From: Rheinheimera sp. D18
GTDB taxonomy: Bacteria; Pseudomonadota; Gammaproteobacteria; Enterobacterales; Alteromonadaceae
Length of the DNA: 64,000 nt
Direction: 5' to 3'
NCBI RefSeq assembly: GCF_004345025.1
Contig: NZ_CP037745.1
Location: 1,798,001 to 1,862,000, forward strand
In this document: positions 18,175-28,307 of the stretch, piece by piece
How the letters are laid out: every line of letters begins with the position of its first letter
Numbering within the stretch: position 1 is the stretch's first letter
The notes under the pieces: generated by a model
The model's input: the letters and a program-made list of their open reading frames with translations, nothing else
The model's database searches: none
What the model was told of the DNA's origin: nothing
Position numbers and translations under genes: made by a program

Positions 18175-19332
18175 TTAATGCTTAGCTGTTTTTGTTGGCA
18201 AACTAACTGCTAACAGCGTGGCGGCTAAAGCTAACAAGGCAGCAATACCAAAAGTTAAGCTGGCACCACTGCCGTTTTGCCACAATAAGCCGGAAAAATA
18301 AGCACCTATGGCTCCTCCGCCACCGAAGATCACGCCCGCATATAACGCTTGCCCGCGGCTGCGTAATTTTTTCGGGAAAAATTGCTGAATAAATTGCATG
18401 GCACAGCTGTGCGCGATAGCAAAGCTGCCTGCATGCAGCAGCATGCTAAAACAGAGCAGCCAAACATTATCTGCAAAGGCAGCAAGCAGATACCAACGCA
18501 CTACAGTAATGCCGTAGCACACACCAAGCAATAACCGATAACTGCGATTACGCATAATGTTACCGGCAAAATAAAATGCCACTATTTCGGCAGCTACCGC
18601 CAAACCAATAAATAAACCAGTTTGGCTACCGCTATAGCCTAAATCACGGCTATACAGCGTAAAAAAACCATAAAACGGCGAGAAGCTCATTTGCAATAAT
18701 AACGCTGCCAGCATAAAACGTAGTAGCACACTGTTTTTTATTAGCGTACTAAAACGCACATGCTCGTTGGTGAGTTCCGCATGAATACTCACTTTGGGCA
18801 GTAAAAATAAGCTAGCGAGTAATAACAGTAAAAACAACAACGCCGAAGGCGGTAAAAACTCGCTACCGTAGCGCTCAAATAACCAACCACCCAACATAAC
18901 TAGCACAATGTAACCGACGCTACCTGCAGTACGGATACGGCCGTAAGCTTGGGTATTATCATTTAAAAAGGCAAACGCCGACACTTCAAGCTGCGGCAAA
19001 ATAGCGGTCCAAAAAAAACTGAATAAAGCAAAACCACAGAGTAACGGCCAAAAACCGTAATCGGCAAAACTACTTAACCAACCTATCGCCGCCAATAAAG
19101 CGCCAATGCGCATTATCCATAGGGGTTTGCCACTGCGTTCAGCGGCTAGCGCCCACACTGTTGGCCCAACAATACGGCTGGCGGTAACAATAGCTAATAA
19201 CAAACCGATGTCTGCCGAGCTTAAACCTCTGCCATCAAGAAATAGGCTAAAATAGGGTACAAAAATACCTAGCACGCCAAAGTAGGTAAAATAGGCCAGC
19301 ACTAAGGCTGGCCGAGCAGAGATTAACGCCAT
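18175..19332 (-). CDS. MFS transporter (HcaT/PF12832-like)
   Basis: A 385-residue permease with about 12 hydrophobic helices. The N-terminus reads YFTYFGVLGIFVPYFSLFLD, followed by RGLSSADIGLLLAI, and the middle has AYGRIRTAGSVGYIV. These are features of the MFS_1-like group that includes the phenylpropionate transporter HcaT. The substrate is unknown. It starts 9 bases after the aroC stop and is probably co-transcribed with aroC and prmB. Confidence 0.85.
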   Translation of the reverse strand: MALISARPALVLAYFTYFGVLGIFVPYFSLFLDGRGLSSADIGLLLAIVTASRIVGPTVWALAAERSGKPLWIMRIGALLAAIGWLSSFADYGFWPLLCGFALFSFFWTAILPQLEVSAFAFLNDNTQAYGRIRTAGSVGYIVLVMLGGWLFERYGSEFLPPSALLFLLLLLASLFLLPKVSIHAELTNEHVRFSTLIKNSVLLRFMLAALLLQMSFSPFYGFFTLYSRDLGYSGSQTGLFIGLAVAAEIVAFYFAGNIMRNRSYRLLLGVCYGITVVRWYLLAAFADNVWLLCFSMLLHAGSFAIAHSCAMQFIQQFFPKKLRSRGQALYAGVIFGGGGAIGAYFSGLLWQNGSGASLTFGIAALLALAATLLAVSLPTKTAKH

Positions 19333-19341
19333 AAAACGCAG

Positions 19342-20460
19342 TTATTCTTGTGTTGGTTGAGCTGATTGCTTACGCGCAATATCCGGTGTTGTTACCTGAA
19401 CGTGCATATTTTGCGCGCGATGACGTAAGTAATGATCCAGCAATACTATTGCTAACATCGCCTCAGCAATAGGTACTGCACGAATACCAACACAGGGGTC
19501 GTGTCGGCCTTTAGTAATAACATCAACCACTTCTCCACTGGTATTAATACTTTTACCGGCAATGCTGATACTAGATGTAGGTTTAAGTGCCATGCTTACC
19601 AGTAAATCTTGGCCGGACGAAATACCGCCTAACACACCACCGGCATGATTAGCACTAAAGCCGTTGGGCGTTAGTTCATCACGATGCGTTGAACCGCGTT
19701 GCTCAACCACCGCAAAACCGTCACCAATTTCTACGGCCTTAACCGCATTGATACTTATCATGGCATGGGCAATATCGGCATCAAGCCGGTCGAATACCGG
19801 TTCACCCCAGCCTACTGGCATATTGGTTGCTACCACATTAATACGCGCGCCGACCGAATCACCGTCTTTTTTTAGCTGACGCATGTAGTCATCTAAGGCT
19901 TCTAGCTTGCTCGGATCGGGGCAAAAAAACGGGTTATTGTGTACTTCATGCCAATGCAATGCTTCAGCTTTTATTGGCCCAAGTTGGGCTAAATAACCAC
20001 GAATTTCAATGCCACATTGCTCGCGCAGGTATTTTTTTGCAATTGCACCGGCCGCGACCCGTACTGCAGTTTCGCGTGCCGATGAGCGGCCACCACCACG
20101 ATAATCACGAATACCAAACTTATGCCAGTAGGTGTAATCAGCATGCCCCGGGCGAAATTGGTCTTTAATGTTGGAATAATCTTGTGAGCGTTGGTCGGTA
20201 TTTTCAATTAACAAGCCAATGCTAGCGCCGGTAGTGGTGTTTTCAAATACGCCAGAGAGTATTTTTACCGCGTCCTCTTCTCGCCGGGCCGTGGTGTAAC
20301 GCGACGTGCCGGGCTTACGCCGATTTAAATCTTCTTGTAAATCTTCAACCGTTAGTGTCATTCCTGGTGGGCAACCATCAACAATACCACCAATAGCTGG
20401 CCCATGGCTTTCACCAAAGGTGGTTACTTTAAATAACTGCCCTATGCTATTTCCAGCCAT
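19342..20460 (-). CDS. aroC: Chorismate synthase
   Basis: A 372-residue enzyme that makes chorismate from EPSP, the last step of the shikimate pathway, using reduced FMN. Signatures are [18 protein letters not shown] at the N-terminus, [14 protein letters not shown] near residue 121, and [20 protein letters not shown] near residue 275. The ATG at 20460 is preceded by AAGGAG and gives the conserved [10 protein letters not shown] start. An upstream GTG overlaps the prmB stop and is unlikely. It follows prmB with a 2-base gap, as in many gammaproteobacteria. Confidence 0.97.
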   Translation of the reverse strand: MAGNSIGQLFKVTTFGESHGPAIGGIVDGCPPGMTLTVEDLQEDLNRRKPGTSRYTTARREEDAVKILSGVFENTTTGASIGLLIENTDQRSQDYSNIKDQFRPGHADYTYWHKFGIRDYRGGGRSSARETAVRVAAGAIAKKYLREQCGIEIRGYLAQLGPIKAEALHWHEVHNNPFFCPDPSKLEALDDYMRQLKKDGDSVGARINVVATNMPVGWGEPVFDRLDADIAHAMISINAVKAVEIGDGFAVVEQRGSTHRDELTPNGFSANHAGGVLGGISSGQDLLVSMALKPTSSISIAGKSINTSGEVVDVITKGRHDPCVGIRAVPIAEAMLAIVLLDHYLRHRAQNMHVQVTTPDIARKQSAQPTQE

Positions 20461-20462
20461 GG

Positions 20463-21413
20463 TCACTCCTTAAATAAATGCTGACAGCGCTCTAATTCTG
20501 CTTTGCCAATAGCAAAAACACCTAAGCCGCCGTGGGCAAACTCCAGCCAGTCAAAGCCAACGTCAGGATAATCTTGTTGTAATTGCACCATACTGTTGCC
20601 CACTTCGCATATTAGCAAACCGTCATCATGCAGATGCGCCGCAGCATCACGCAAAATACGCCGCGTTAATGCTAAACCATCATGACCCGAGGCTAAACCT
20701 AACTCAGGTTCATGGCGATATTCGTCAGGTAAGTCAGCCATATCTTCAGCATCGACATAAGGTGGATTCGTGACAATTAAATCATATTTGGCGCCAGCCA
20801 ATGCTTGATAGCCATCCGATAAAATAGGATACACGCGGTGTTCAAGATCATGATTTTGAATGTTGTACTGCGCAACGTCTAACGCATCTTCACTAATATC
20901 TACGGCGTCTACTTCAGCATCAGCAAAGGCATAAGCACAAGCAATGGCAATACAGCCTGAACCGGTGCACAAATCGAGGATCTGTTTTGGTGCTTTACCA
21001 TTAAGCTGAAACATAAATTTATTAGTAATAAGCTCTGCTATAGGTGAACGCGGTACTAGCACGCGTTCGTCAACATAGAAGGCTAAATCAGCAAAATAAG
21101 CCTGCTGAGTTAAATAAGCGGCCGGTATGCGCTGTTCAATACGTTGCTGCAATAAGCTAATAAAAGCCTCGCGCTCTGCATGAATTAGCTTGGTATTAAA
21201 TAGCTTTTCATCGGTCAGTGGCGGTAAATGCAGTACATAAGTTAATAAATTAGCCGCTTCATCCCACGGATTGTCTGTGCCATGGCCTAAATACACCTCC
21301 GCTTGGCTTAGTTTCGTTACTGCAAACCTTAGCCAGTCATGTACTGTGGTCAGTTGGGCAATAGCATCGCTGATTAACTCAGGGGTAAATAATAATTTGT
21401 CAGTGTCAGACAT
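20463..21413 (-). CDS. prmB: 50S ribosomal protein L3 N5-glutamine methyltransferase
   Basis: A 316-residue SAM-dependent methyltransferase that modifies a glutamine in ribosomal protein L3. The SAM loop is [19 protein letters not shown] near residue 140. The glutamine-binding motif is [11 protein letters not shown] near residue 195, and [13 protein letters not shown] follows. It heads the prmB-aroC gene run and is divergent from smrB across 53 bases. Confidence 0.95.
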   Translation of the reverse strand: MSDTDKLLFTPELISDAIAQLTTVHDWLRFAVTKLSQAEVYLGHGTDNPWDEAANLLTYVLHLPPLTDEKLFNTKLIHAEREAFISLLQQRIEQRIPAAYLTQQAYFADLAFYVDERVLVPRSPIAELITNKFMFQLNGKAPKQILDLCTGSGCIAIACAYAFADAEVDAVDISEDALDVAQYNIQNHDLEHRVYPILSDGYQALAGAKYDLIVTNPPYVDAEDMADLPDEYRHEPELGLASGHDGLALTRRILRDAAAHLHDDGLLICEVGNSMVQLQQDYPDVGFDWLEFAHGGLGVFAIGKAELERCQHLFKE

Positions 21414-21466
21414 GATGAATGTAAGCTCTTTTTGTAATAAACGCTTAGTTTGAGTAAACTTGCGCC

Positions 21467-22009
21467 ATGCAGAAAAAAGTCAATTTAGCCTCAACCGGTA
21501 TTAGTGCCGAAGAAAGCCAACTGTTTCGCGAATCGATAACAGGCGCTAAGCCTATTGCGCAAGACAAGATACCGCCAGTTGTGGCGCCTCGCAAGCTAAA
21601 AAGACGTACGGACGTCCTAGCTAAAGCGCTTGATGATAATTTATTCTACTTTTCTGATGAATTTGAAGGCTATATTGCCGAAGGTGTAAGTTTAAGTTGG
21701 ACAAAAAGTGGTGATGACCCACATTTAACAGGCCGGTTGCGCCGAGGTGAATTTCAACCACAGGTAATCTTAGATTTACACGGTATGACCACACGAGAAG
21801 CTAAAGCCGAGTTAGCTGGCTTGTTAGCTTACTGTGCAAAACAGCATATTAACTGTGCCTGTGTTGTGCATGGCAAAGGCTTAGGGATATTAGCGAAAAA
21901 AGTACCTAACTGGTTAATTCAGCACCCTAATGTCCGTGCTTTTCATACCGCTCCAAAAACCTGGGGCAAACATGGTGCGCTACTGCTATTGCTTAGTGTT
22001 GAAGACTAA
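21467..22009 (+). CDS. smrB: Ribosome rescue endonuclease SmrB
   Basis: A 180-residue protein with a C-terminal Smr domain. The catalytic LDLHG is at residues 102-106 and HGKG at 135-138; both are expected of active Smr nucleases. In E. coli SmrB cuts mRNA between collided ribosomes. The N-terminal segment is charged and fits the ribosome-binding tail. It is divergent from prmB, as in E. coli. Confidence 0.93.
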   Translation: MQKKVNLASTGISAEESQLFRESITGAKPIAQDKIPPVVAPRKLKRRTDVLAKALDDNLFYFSDEFEGYIAEGVSLSWTKSGDDPHLTGRLRRGEFQPQVILDLHGMTTREAKAELAGLLAYCAKQHINCACVVHGKGLGILAKKVPNWLIQHPNVRAFHTAPKTWGKHGALLLLLSVED

Positions 22010-22023
22010 AGCATAAACTAGTA

Positions 22024-22512
22024 CTAAAAGCTTTTTAACGCCAATTCTTGCGGTGATAGTGTTTTCAATAGCTTCCCGCCATGCTCAACCGAATACTCGA
22101 TACAAGCTAACTGTGCGGTATTAAAAATGGGCGTTTGATCAGCTGTAGTAAAAGCTTCAACTAAAAAACTCACTAACGGCATATGCGATACTAATAGCAC
22201 TCTTGCTTCTGGCCGTTTGCTAATACAGGCATCAAAATAGGATTTTAATAGCGCAGCATCAGCATCAGGTTGCAATTCGGGCACAATATCTAACTGGCTA
22301 AATGGGGCTTGCTTGGCTAATATTAATTCTGCCGTCTGGCGGGCACGTATATAGGGGCTAACCCATATCCAATCAAACGCCGTGTAATGCTGTTGCAACC
22401 AATGCGCCATCTGGTTCACTTCATGCTTGCCGCGGGTAGTAAGCTGCCGCTGACTGTCCATCGTCGATAGCGGCTCTGCTTCGCCGTGACGCATGATAAC
22501 GAGATTTACCAT
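22024..22512 (-). CDS. sixA: Phosphohistidine phosphatase SixA
   Basis: A 162-residue histidine phosphatase. The phosphate-binding RHG is in VIMRHGEAEP at the N-terminus, and the second histidine lies in VLLVSHMPLVS near residue 113. SixA dephosphorylates histidine phosphocarrier domains such as those of ArcB or the nitrogen PTS. It converges with smrB across 14 bases. Confidence 0.92.
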   Translation of the reverse strand: MVNLVIMRHGEAEPLSTMDSQRQLTTRGKHEVNQMAHWLQQHYTAFDWIWVSPYIRARQTAELILAKQAPFSQLDIVPELQPDADAALLKSYFDACISKRPEARVLLVSHMPLVSFLVEAFTTADQTPIFNTAQLACIEYSVEHGGKLLKTLSPQELALKSF

Positions 22513-22713
22513 TTACTTAACACCATACTGCTCTAGGTTTCCTGTTAACTGAGATGGCAGATAACAATACGCCACGTAAAAATTGTGCGCTATGATAATG
22601 AAAGTTGGCGCGAAGAGTAACTGTTAATAACGCATAATAGCCACTTTGTTTATTACTTATCGCTATGGCAGTGCCATTTATGTGTATAACAATAGCCTAA
22701 AAAGGTAACTCGA

Positions 22714-25509
22714 TTGGAAAACGCTCAGATCCTGCAAAGCCCCAACGACAACAGCCAATATCAATACCTGACGTTGGCTAATGGCCTTGCCGTATTATTA
22801 GTGCATCAAGCAGATAGTGAAAAAAGTGCTGCGGCATTAACGGTAAATGTTGGTCACTTTGATGATCCGGCCGATCGCGAAGGTTTAGCCCATTTTTTAG
22901 AGCATATGTTATTTCTTGGCTCAGTAAATTATCCTGACGCGGGTGAGTATCAGCAATTTATTAATCACCATGGCGGCAGCCATAATGCATGGACAGGCAC
23001 TGAGCATAGTAGCTTTTTTTTTGATATCGATACCCAGTTTTTTGCGCCTGCCCTTACCCGTTTCGCTGATATGTTCAGCCAACCACTGTTCAGTGCCGAA
23101 TACGTTGAAAAAGAACGCCATGCCATAGAAGCTGAATTTTCACTTAAATTAAAATATGACGGTCGGCGTATTTATCAAGCGCATAAAGAAAGCATCAACC
23201 CTGAACACCCGTTTGCTAAGTTTTCAGTAGGTAATCTAAACACGCTCGCAGACACCGCGGATGGCAGTTTACAGCAAGCGTTAAAAGATTTTTTTCAGCA
23301 ACAATACAGCACTAGCCGTATGACATTAACGCTAGTTTCATCGTTACCGCTAACGCAGCAAGCGCAATTTGTTCAGCAACATTTTAACGTTTTACCCGCA
23401 CATTTAGCAGCGAAAAAAGCCTTAGATGTTCCGCTATATCTGCCGGAGCATCAAGGTATACAACTTAATATTCAACCGCATCGCGACACACAAAAGTTGG
23501 TAGTTAGCTTTGCCATGCCGGATATTCAGCGCTGGTATAAACATAAACTAATTAGCTTTATTGCCCACTTACTGGGTGACGAAGGGCCAGGTTCTTTGCT
23601 GAGTTATCTTAAGCAACAAGATTTGGTTAATCAGTTAAGCGCGGGCGGTGGTATTGACGGCAGTAATTATAAAGATTTCACCATCGCCTTTGAGCTTACC
23701 GATAAAGGTATAAGCGCTCGAGATACCATTTTACAGGCGCTGTTTAGTAATCTCGCCATGCTAAAAGCGCAGCCACTACCTACGGTGCAGTTTGCCGAAC
23801 GACAAAAGTTATTACACTGGGCCTATCTATTTCAAGAGCCATCAACGGCGCTGGAAACGGCAAATCATTTATCGGTTAGCATGCAACATTATCCGATAGA
23901 AGACATCATCTTTGGTGACTACCGGATGGAACTGCCACCCGATACGCTATATCAGCAAGTATTAAGCTATTTTACCAGCGACAATATGCGGCTAATGCTG
24001 ATCGCGCCAGGAGTACCAACCAACTGCAATGCTCGCTGGTATGACACGCCCTATAGCATAGAGCCCCTACCCAAAGCGTTGCTCCATGCCCTTAACAACA
24101 CTAAAGCCATAGCGGAATTACAGCTACCGCCAAGTAACCCCTATCTTACTGGTGATGTCAGCTTATTGGCTAAACATCAGCATATGGCCGAACCAAAGTG
24201 CCTTGTTGACGAGCCGTCAATCAGCATTTGGCACAAAGCAGATACCGATTTCGCTAGCCCCAAAGGCCATGTTTTTGTCCAATTAAGCCTACCCAATAGC
24301 GTAGGTAATAGCTTGCAACTAGCCGCAACTCGACTTTGGGTCGAGCTATTTTTAGATAGTATTAATCAGCAGTTTTATGCTGCAACTACTATAGGCTTGG
24401 TGTATCGTCTTCACATGCAGCGTCAGGGCATTAGCATACATACTAGTGGGCTAGTAGCTAATCAGCTCATCTTACTGCAAGATTTGCTACAGCAAATGCA
24501 CACTCAAGAATTCAATGAGCATCGCTTCGATGAACTAAAGCGCCAACTGAGTAGACACTGGCGTAATAGCAGTAAAAGCAAACCGGTAGCGCGTTTATTT
24601 AGTCAGCTCTCAGCACTATTACAACCATTGAATCCAGAAATAGATATCCTAACCGATGCGCTAGATCAGCTTAGTTTTACCCAGTTTTTAGCGTTTCATC
24701 GCCAGCTGTTGCAACAGGTACATATTGAAAGCCTACTGCTAGGTAATTGGGCAACTGACCATGCTAAGCAACTACAACACATACTTAAAAAATGGCAAAC
24801 ACAATTACATAGCACGGGTAAACGGCTTTCTAACCTAGCCTATAATATCCAAGGCCAAGGGCCAGTATGGGTGCAGTTAGATGTAGAGCATAGCGATCAC
24901 GCGCTGGTTATTTACTTACCCGCACAACAAGCAACACCGGAAAACATGGCGCTGTTTATGTTAGCAAACCATGTATTATCGCCCGAGTATTTTCATCAAC
25001 TACGCACTGAGCAACAATTAGGCTATTTAGTTGGTACCGGCTACGTACCTATTAATACCTTGCCTGGCATTGCCTTTTATGTGCAATCACCCAAAGCAGA
25101 TTGTGAACAAGTTTACTTAGCAACAGTCGTATTTTTTCGCGAGTTTTTAGCCGACACAGAAACCCTCTCAGATGAAGAGTTTGCAGAGATTAAGCAAGGT
25201 ATTTTGGCGCAACTTAATGAGCGCGATAATAGCTTAGGTGCACGAGCTACACGTTATTGGTTGGCGTTAGGCCAACAAGACTATAGTTTTGCGCTAACTC
25301 AGCGTATTATTGATGCCATGCAGCAACTTAGTCTCGCTCAATTTGTCGCCTTTTTAAAACAGCTGCTGTTAGCAGAGTACGATGCCATATTTTTAGCTAC
25401 TGACGGAAAGCCAGTGCATAGCCATTTACGCTTTAGCAGCACAGCAGAACTTCAGCAACAGCTAACACAAACTCAAATTGCTTTTGACACTATAGATAAA
25501 GTTATATAA
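22714..25509 (+). CDS. Insulinase/pitrilysin-family zinc peptidase (M16A)
   Basis: A 931-residue protease with four M16-type domains. The inverted zinc motif is HFLEH at residues 60-64, followed by GSHNAWTGTEHSSFFF and the distal acidic KERHAIEAEF near residue 140. No signal peptide is visible, so it may be cytosolic or exported by another route; E. coli pitrilysin is periplasmic. The start is TTG with an AAAGG ribosome site 9 bases upstream. The C-terminal half carries LRTEQQLGYLVGTGY, a conserved non-catalytic M16 segment. Confidence 0.92.
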   Translation: MENAQILQSPNDNSQYQYLTLANGLAVLLVHQADSEKSAAALTVNVGHFDDPADREGLAHFLEHMLFLGSVNYPDAGEYQQFINHHGGSHNAWTGTEHSSFFFDIDTQFFAPALTRFADMFSQPLFSAEYVEKERHAIEAEFSLKLKYDGRRIYQAHKESINPEHPFAKFSVGNLNTLADTADGSLQQALKDFFQQQYSTSRMTLTLVSSLPLTQQAQFVQQHFNVLPAHLAAKKALDVPLYLPEHQGIQLNIQPHRDTQKLVVSFAMPDIQRWYKHKLISFIAHLLGDEGPGSLLSYLKQQDLVNQLSAGGGIDGSNYKDFTIAFELTDKGISARDTILQALFSNLAMLKAQPLPTVQFAERQKLLHWAYLFQEPSTALETANHLSVSMQHYPIEDIIFGDYRMELPPDTLYQQVLSYFTSDNMRLMLIAPGVPTNCNARWYDTPYSIEPLPKALLHALNNTKAIAELQLPPSNPYLTGDVSLLAKHQHMAEPKCLVDEPSISIWHKADTDFASPKGHVFVQLSLPNSVGNSLQLAATRLWVELFLDSINQQFYAATTIGLVYRLHMQRQGISIHTSGLVANQLILLQDLLQQMHTQEFNEHRFDELKRQLSRHWRNSSKSKPVARLFSQLSALLQPLNPEIDILTDALDQLSFTQFLAFHRQLLQQVHIESLLLGNWATDHAKQLQHILKKWQTQLHSTGKRLSNLAYNIQGQGPVWVQLDVEHSDHALVIYLPAQQATPENMALFMLANHVLSPEYFHQLRTEQQLGYLVGTGYVPINTLPGIAFYVQSPKADCEQVYLATVVFFREFLADTETLSDEEFAEIKQGILAQLNERDNSLGARATRYWLALGQQDYSFALTQRIIDAMQQLSLAQFVAFLKQLLLAEYDAIFLATDGKPVHSHLRFSSTAELQQQLTQTQIAFDTIDKVI

Positions 25510-25534
25510 CGTGACACACCTTATTATCAACTAG

Positions 25535-27787
25535 TTGTTACAAGTGCAGTTAAAACAAAAAATAACGATAATAATCAGTATATTCTTATTGAGTGCTTGG
25601 TCTGGTCAGCTACAGGCTGCTAACTGGGATTATTGGCAACCCTACTCGCTTAGTGCGGTATTACTCTGTGCATTTTGTGCATTAGTGCTAGCCCACGTTA
25701 GTATTGTTAAAATGCGCCGTTATCAAGCAAAACTTGAGTACAGCGAAGAACGGTTGCGTCTATCACTATGGGGTAGCGGCGATGAACTATGGGACTGGAA
25801 AGTTAGTAGTGGCGAATTATACCGTTCAGGTTCTTGGTTGCATCCAGTTGAAGCACAACCTAACGCTTTAGATTTTCCGCCGAATAAAGCGCAAATACAT
25901 CCGCAAGACTTGGCTCGTGTAACTCAGTTGCTACAAGACCATCTAGATGGCAAAAGTAGTTATTTTGAAGCTACTTACCGCTTAAAAACTATCGATAACG
26001 ATTGGACATGGGTATTAGACCGCGGTAAGGCTGTTGCCTTTGAGTATAATGGTCAGCCGAGTAGAATCACCGGCACCTTAAAAAACATTCAGCATTTAAA
26101 GCAAACTGAAGAGCAGTTGCAACTTTTTGCGCGTTGTTTACAAACGATTTCTGATGCCGTGGTTATATGCGACACTGATTTTACTATCCTTGAAGTTAAT
26201 CCGTCTTTTAGCAAAATCACCGGTAAAACACGTGCTGAAGCTCTAAAGCAACGCTTTGAGCTCAGCCTTTATCCCAGCACCTTTATGCATGACATTCGCA
26301 GAGCCTTAGCAGATACAGGCACGTGGAGTGGTGAAGTTCAAGAATTACACCCAAACGGCAACATTTATCATGTAGAGCTTACTTTTGACCAGATTAAAGA
26401 CGAACAAGGCACTATTACTCAATACGTTGCTGTTTTTTCTGATATTACCGAACGCAAGCAAAAAGAAGTTGAGCTACATAAATTAGCCACAACCGACACC
26501 TTAACAGGTTTACCCAATCGTTCGGCATTTATGCAAAAGCTCGCCTCTTTGGTTAAACATACTACTGAACATGCGTTATTAGTGTTTGACTTAGATAATT
26601 TTAAAAAGATTAACGACTCGCTAGGTCATGAGTTAGGCGATAACTTACTGTGTAAGTTATCGCAGCGCTTAAGTAGTTATAACAGCTACAACAATAAACT
26701 TTACCGGCTTGGCGGTGATGAGTTTGCAATTTTACTGGATAATACCAATGACTTGTATCTAATAACCTCAGCGGCCAAAGAGTTGCTATTGCAAATTAAC
26801 CAGCCGTTAATTGTCAACCAGCACGAGTTAGCCATCACTAGTAGCATTGGCATAGTATTATTTCCTGACGACGGTAAGGATCCTCAAGCCCTTCTTCGCA
26901 ATGCCGATACCGCCATGTACCATGCAAAAAGTGAAGGTGCTAACCGGTATTTGTTCTTCAACGATTCGATGAATAAACAAGCAGTAAAACGGCTACAACT
27001 CGAAAACCTAATGCGCCACGGCCTAAAGGAAGATTATTTTTCTGTCTATTATCAACCCAAAATGGACATTGTCAGCGGCCAGTTAGTTGGCATGGAAGCA
27101 TTAGTCCGCTTTATAACGCCTAAAGGCGGTGTAATAAGCCCAGCCAGTTTTATTCCAATCGCAGAAGAAACCGGCCAGATTATTGAAATTGGTGAAGTTG
27201 TTTTATATAAAGCCTGTCTAGCAGTCAAAAACTGGATCAACCAAGGGTTATTTCACGGTCGAGTAGCGGTAAATTTATCATCCAGTCAGTTTAGCCTGCC
27301 ATTTTTATGTGATTTAATTGATGATGTATTGCAGCAAACCGAATTGCCGTCTTATCACTTAGAATTAGAAATTACTGAAGGCACAGTAATGCAATCTCCG
27401 CCCAAAGCGATTGAAGTAATGAAAAAGCTGCGGGCTCGAGGCATTCACCTGGCAATGGATGACTTTGGTACTGGATACTCGTCACTTGCCTATTTAAAGC
27501 AGTTTCCGCTAAATACGCTAAAAATTGATAAAGCTTTTATTGATGATATGAATACCGCACGGGGCCGCAACATGGTCGATACCATTGTTACGCTTGCCCA
27601 TAACTTAAGTTTAAACGTGGTAGCAGAAGGTGTGGAACAAGAAACACAATTAGCAATATTGCGTAAGTTACGCTGTGACGTAATACAAGGGTATTACTAC
27701 AGCAAACCATTATCAGAAGAAGATTTTAGCAAATTCTTACAAGAGCAAAAATTAAAGCACGCTAAATTAACCGCCGTCTCGGTTTAA
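25535..27787 (+). CDS. PAS-GGDEF-EAL cyclic-di-GMP enzyme
   Basis: A 750-residue membrane signalling protein. Two hydrophobic segments (about 8-28 and 38-57) precede two PAS-like domains (about 65-185 and 195-305). The GGDEF domain (about 315-475) has an intact RLGGDEFAIL. The usual RxxD inhibitory site before it is replaced by SYNN. The EAL domain (about 490-740) has MEALVRF, ITEGTVM, DDFGTGYSSL and KIDKAFID, consistent with an active phosphodiesterase. Both activities may coexist. The start is uncertain: the frame opens at a TTG, with a GTG three codons later, and no clear ribosome site. Confidence 0.92.
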   Translation: MLQVQLKQKITIIISIFLLSAWSGQLQAANWDYWQPYSLSAVLLCAFCALVLAHVSIVKMRRYQAKLEYSEERLRLSLWGSGDELWDWKVSSGELYRSGSWLHPVEAQPNALDFPPNKAQIHPQDLARVTQLLQDHLDGKSSYFEATYRLKTIDNDWTWVLDRGKAVAFEYNGQPSRITGTLKNIQHLKQTEEQLQLFARCLQTISDAVVICDTDFTILEVNPSFSKITGKTRAEALKQRFELSLYPSTFMHDIRRALADTGTWSGEVQELHPNGNIYHVELTFDQIKDEQGTITQYVAVFSDITERKQKEVELHKLATTDTLTGLPNRSAFMQKLASLVKHTTEHALLVFDLDNFKKINDSLGHELGDNLLCKLSQRLSSYNSYNNKLYRLGGDEFAILLDNTNDLYLITSAAKELLLQINQPLIVNQHELAITSSIGIVLFPDDGKDPQALLRNADTAMYHAKSEGANRYLFFNDSMNKQAVKRLQLENLMRHGLKEDYFSVYYQPKMDIVSGQLVGMEALVRFITPKGGVISPASFIPIAEETGQIIEIGEVVLYKACLAVKNWINQGLFHGRVAVNLSSSQFSLPFLCDLIDDVLQQTELPSYHLELEITEGTVMQSPPKAIEVMKKLRARGIHLAMDDFGTGYSSLAYLKQFPLNTLKIDKAFIDDMNTARGRNMVDTIVTLAHNLSLNVVAEGVEQETQLAILRKLRCDVIQGYYYSKPLSEEDFSKFLQEQKLKHAKLTAVSV

Positions 27788-27801
27788 ACTGTGTCAGTTA
27801 C

Positions 27802-27824
27802 AAAAAAGCCCCAATTTATGGGGC
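27802..27824 (-). terminator. Terminator of maoP
   Basis: GCCCCA and TGGGGC form a 6-bp GC-rich stem with a 5-base loop, followed on the minus strand by six T residues. It lies just after the maoP stop. Confidence 0.85.
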
Positions 27825-27830
27825 CTTAGG

Positions 27831-28181
27831 CTAGTCGGTGTCAGTATCGACGTAGGAGAAATCTTCACCCCCGTCGGCAATGCGTTTCTTACCAAACACC
27901 GTATGAAACTTCCGTTTCTCGGCTAACCGCTGTTTATACTTTAACCAGGTTTTTTCAAATGCGGTAGTAGCCGGTTCTTCACCTTTGCATACGGCAACAA
28001 AACGTTTTTCTTCGTCATTTACTGGTGCACGATTACCCTGCTCCAGCTCCTGCATTGCTACCCCATGCTTCTCTAACAAATTACCTTCTGCCAGAGTAAA
28101 GCGCCCCGATCGGGTAAACCCTTTAGGGAAATTACCGTCATCGAAAAAGCGACGGTTAGCGACAAAACTTTGCTGCATCAC
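27831..28181 (-). CDS. maoP: Macrodomain Ori protein MaoP (DUF413)
   Basis: A 116-residue DUF413 protein like E. coli MaoP (YifE). The family start QSFVANRRFFDDGNFPKGF and the FTLAEGNLLEKHG and KYKQRL segments are present. In E. coli MaoP acts with the maoS site to organise the Ori macrodomain. It is divergent from hdfR, the same pair arrangement as in E. coli, which supports both names. The C-terminus is acidic. Confidence 0.9.
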   Translation of the reverse strand: MMQQSFVANRRFFDDGNFPKGFTRSGRFTLAEGNLLEKHGVAMQELEQGNRAPVNDEEKRFVAVCKGEEPATTAFEKTWLKYKQRLAEKRKFHTVFGKKRIADGGEDFSYVDTDTD

Positions 28182-28307
28182 TTTTTTCCTCTAATCTCGT
28201 TGAATATCAAGCCAGCCCGTTTAAACTGTGCGGAGTATGGTTAACAATATTCCTGTCGTAAAACAAATATTTTTTATCGACACGACAAATATAACTAAGG
28301 GTAAGAT

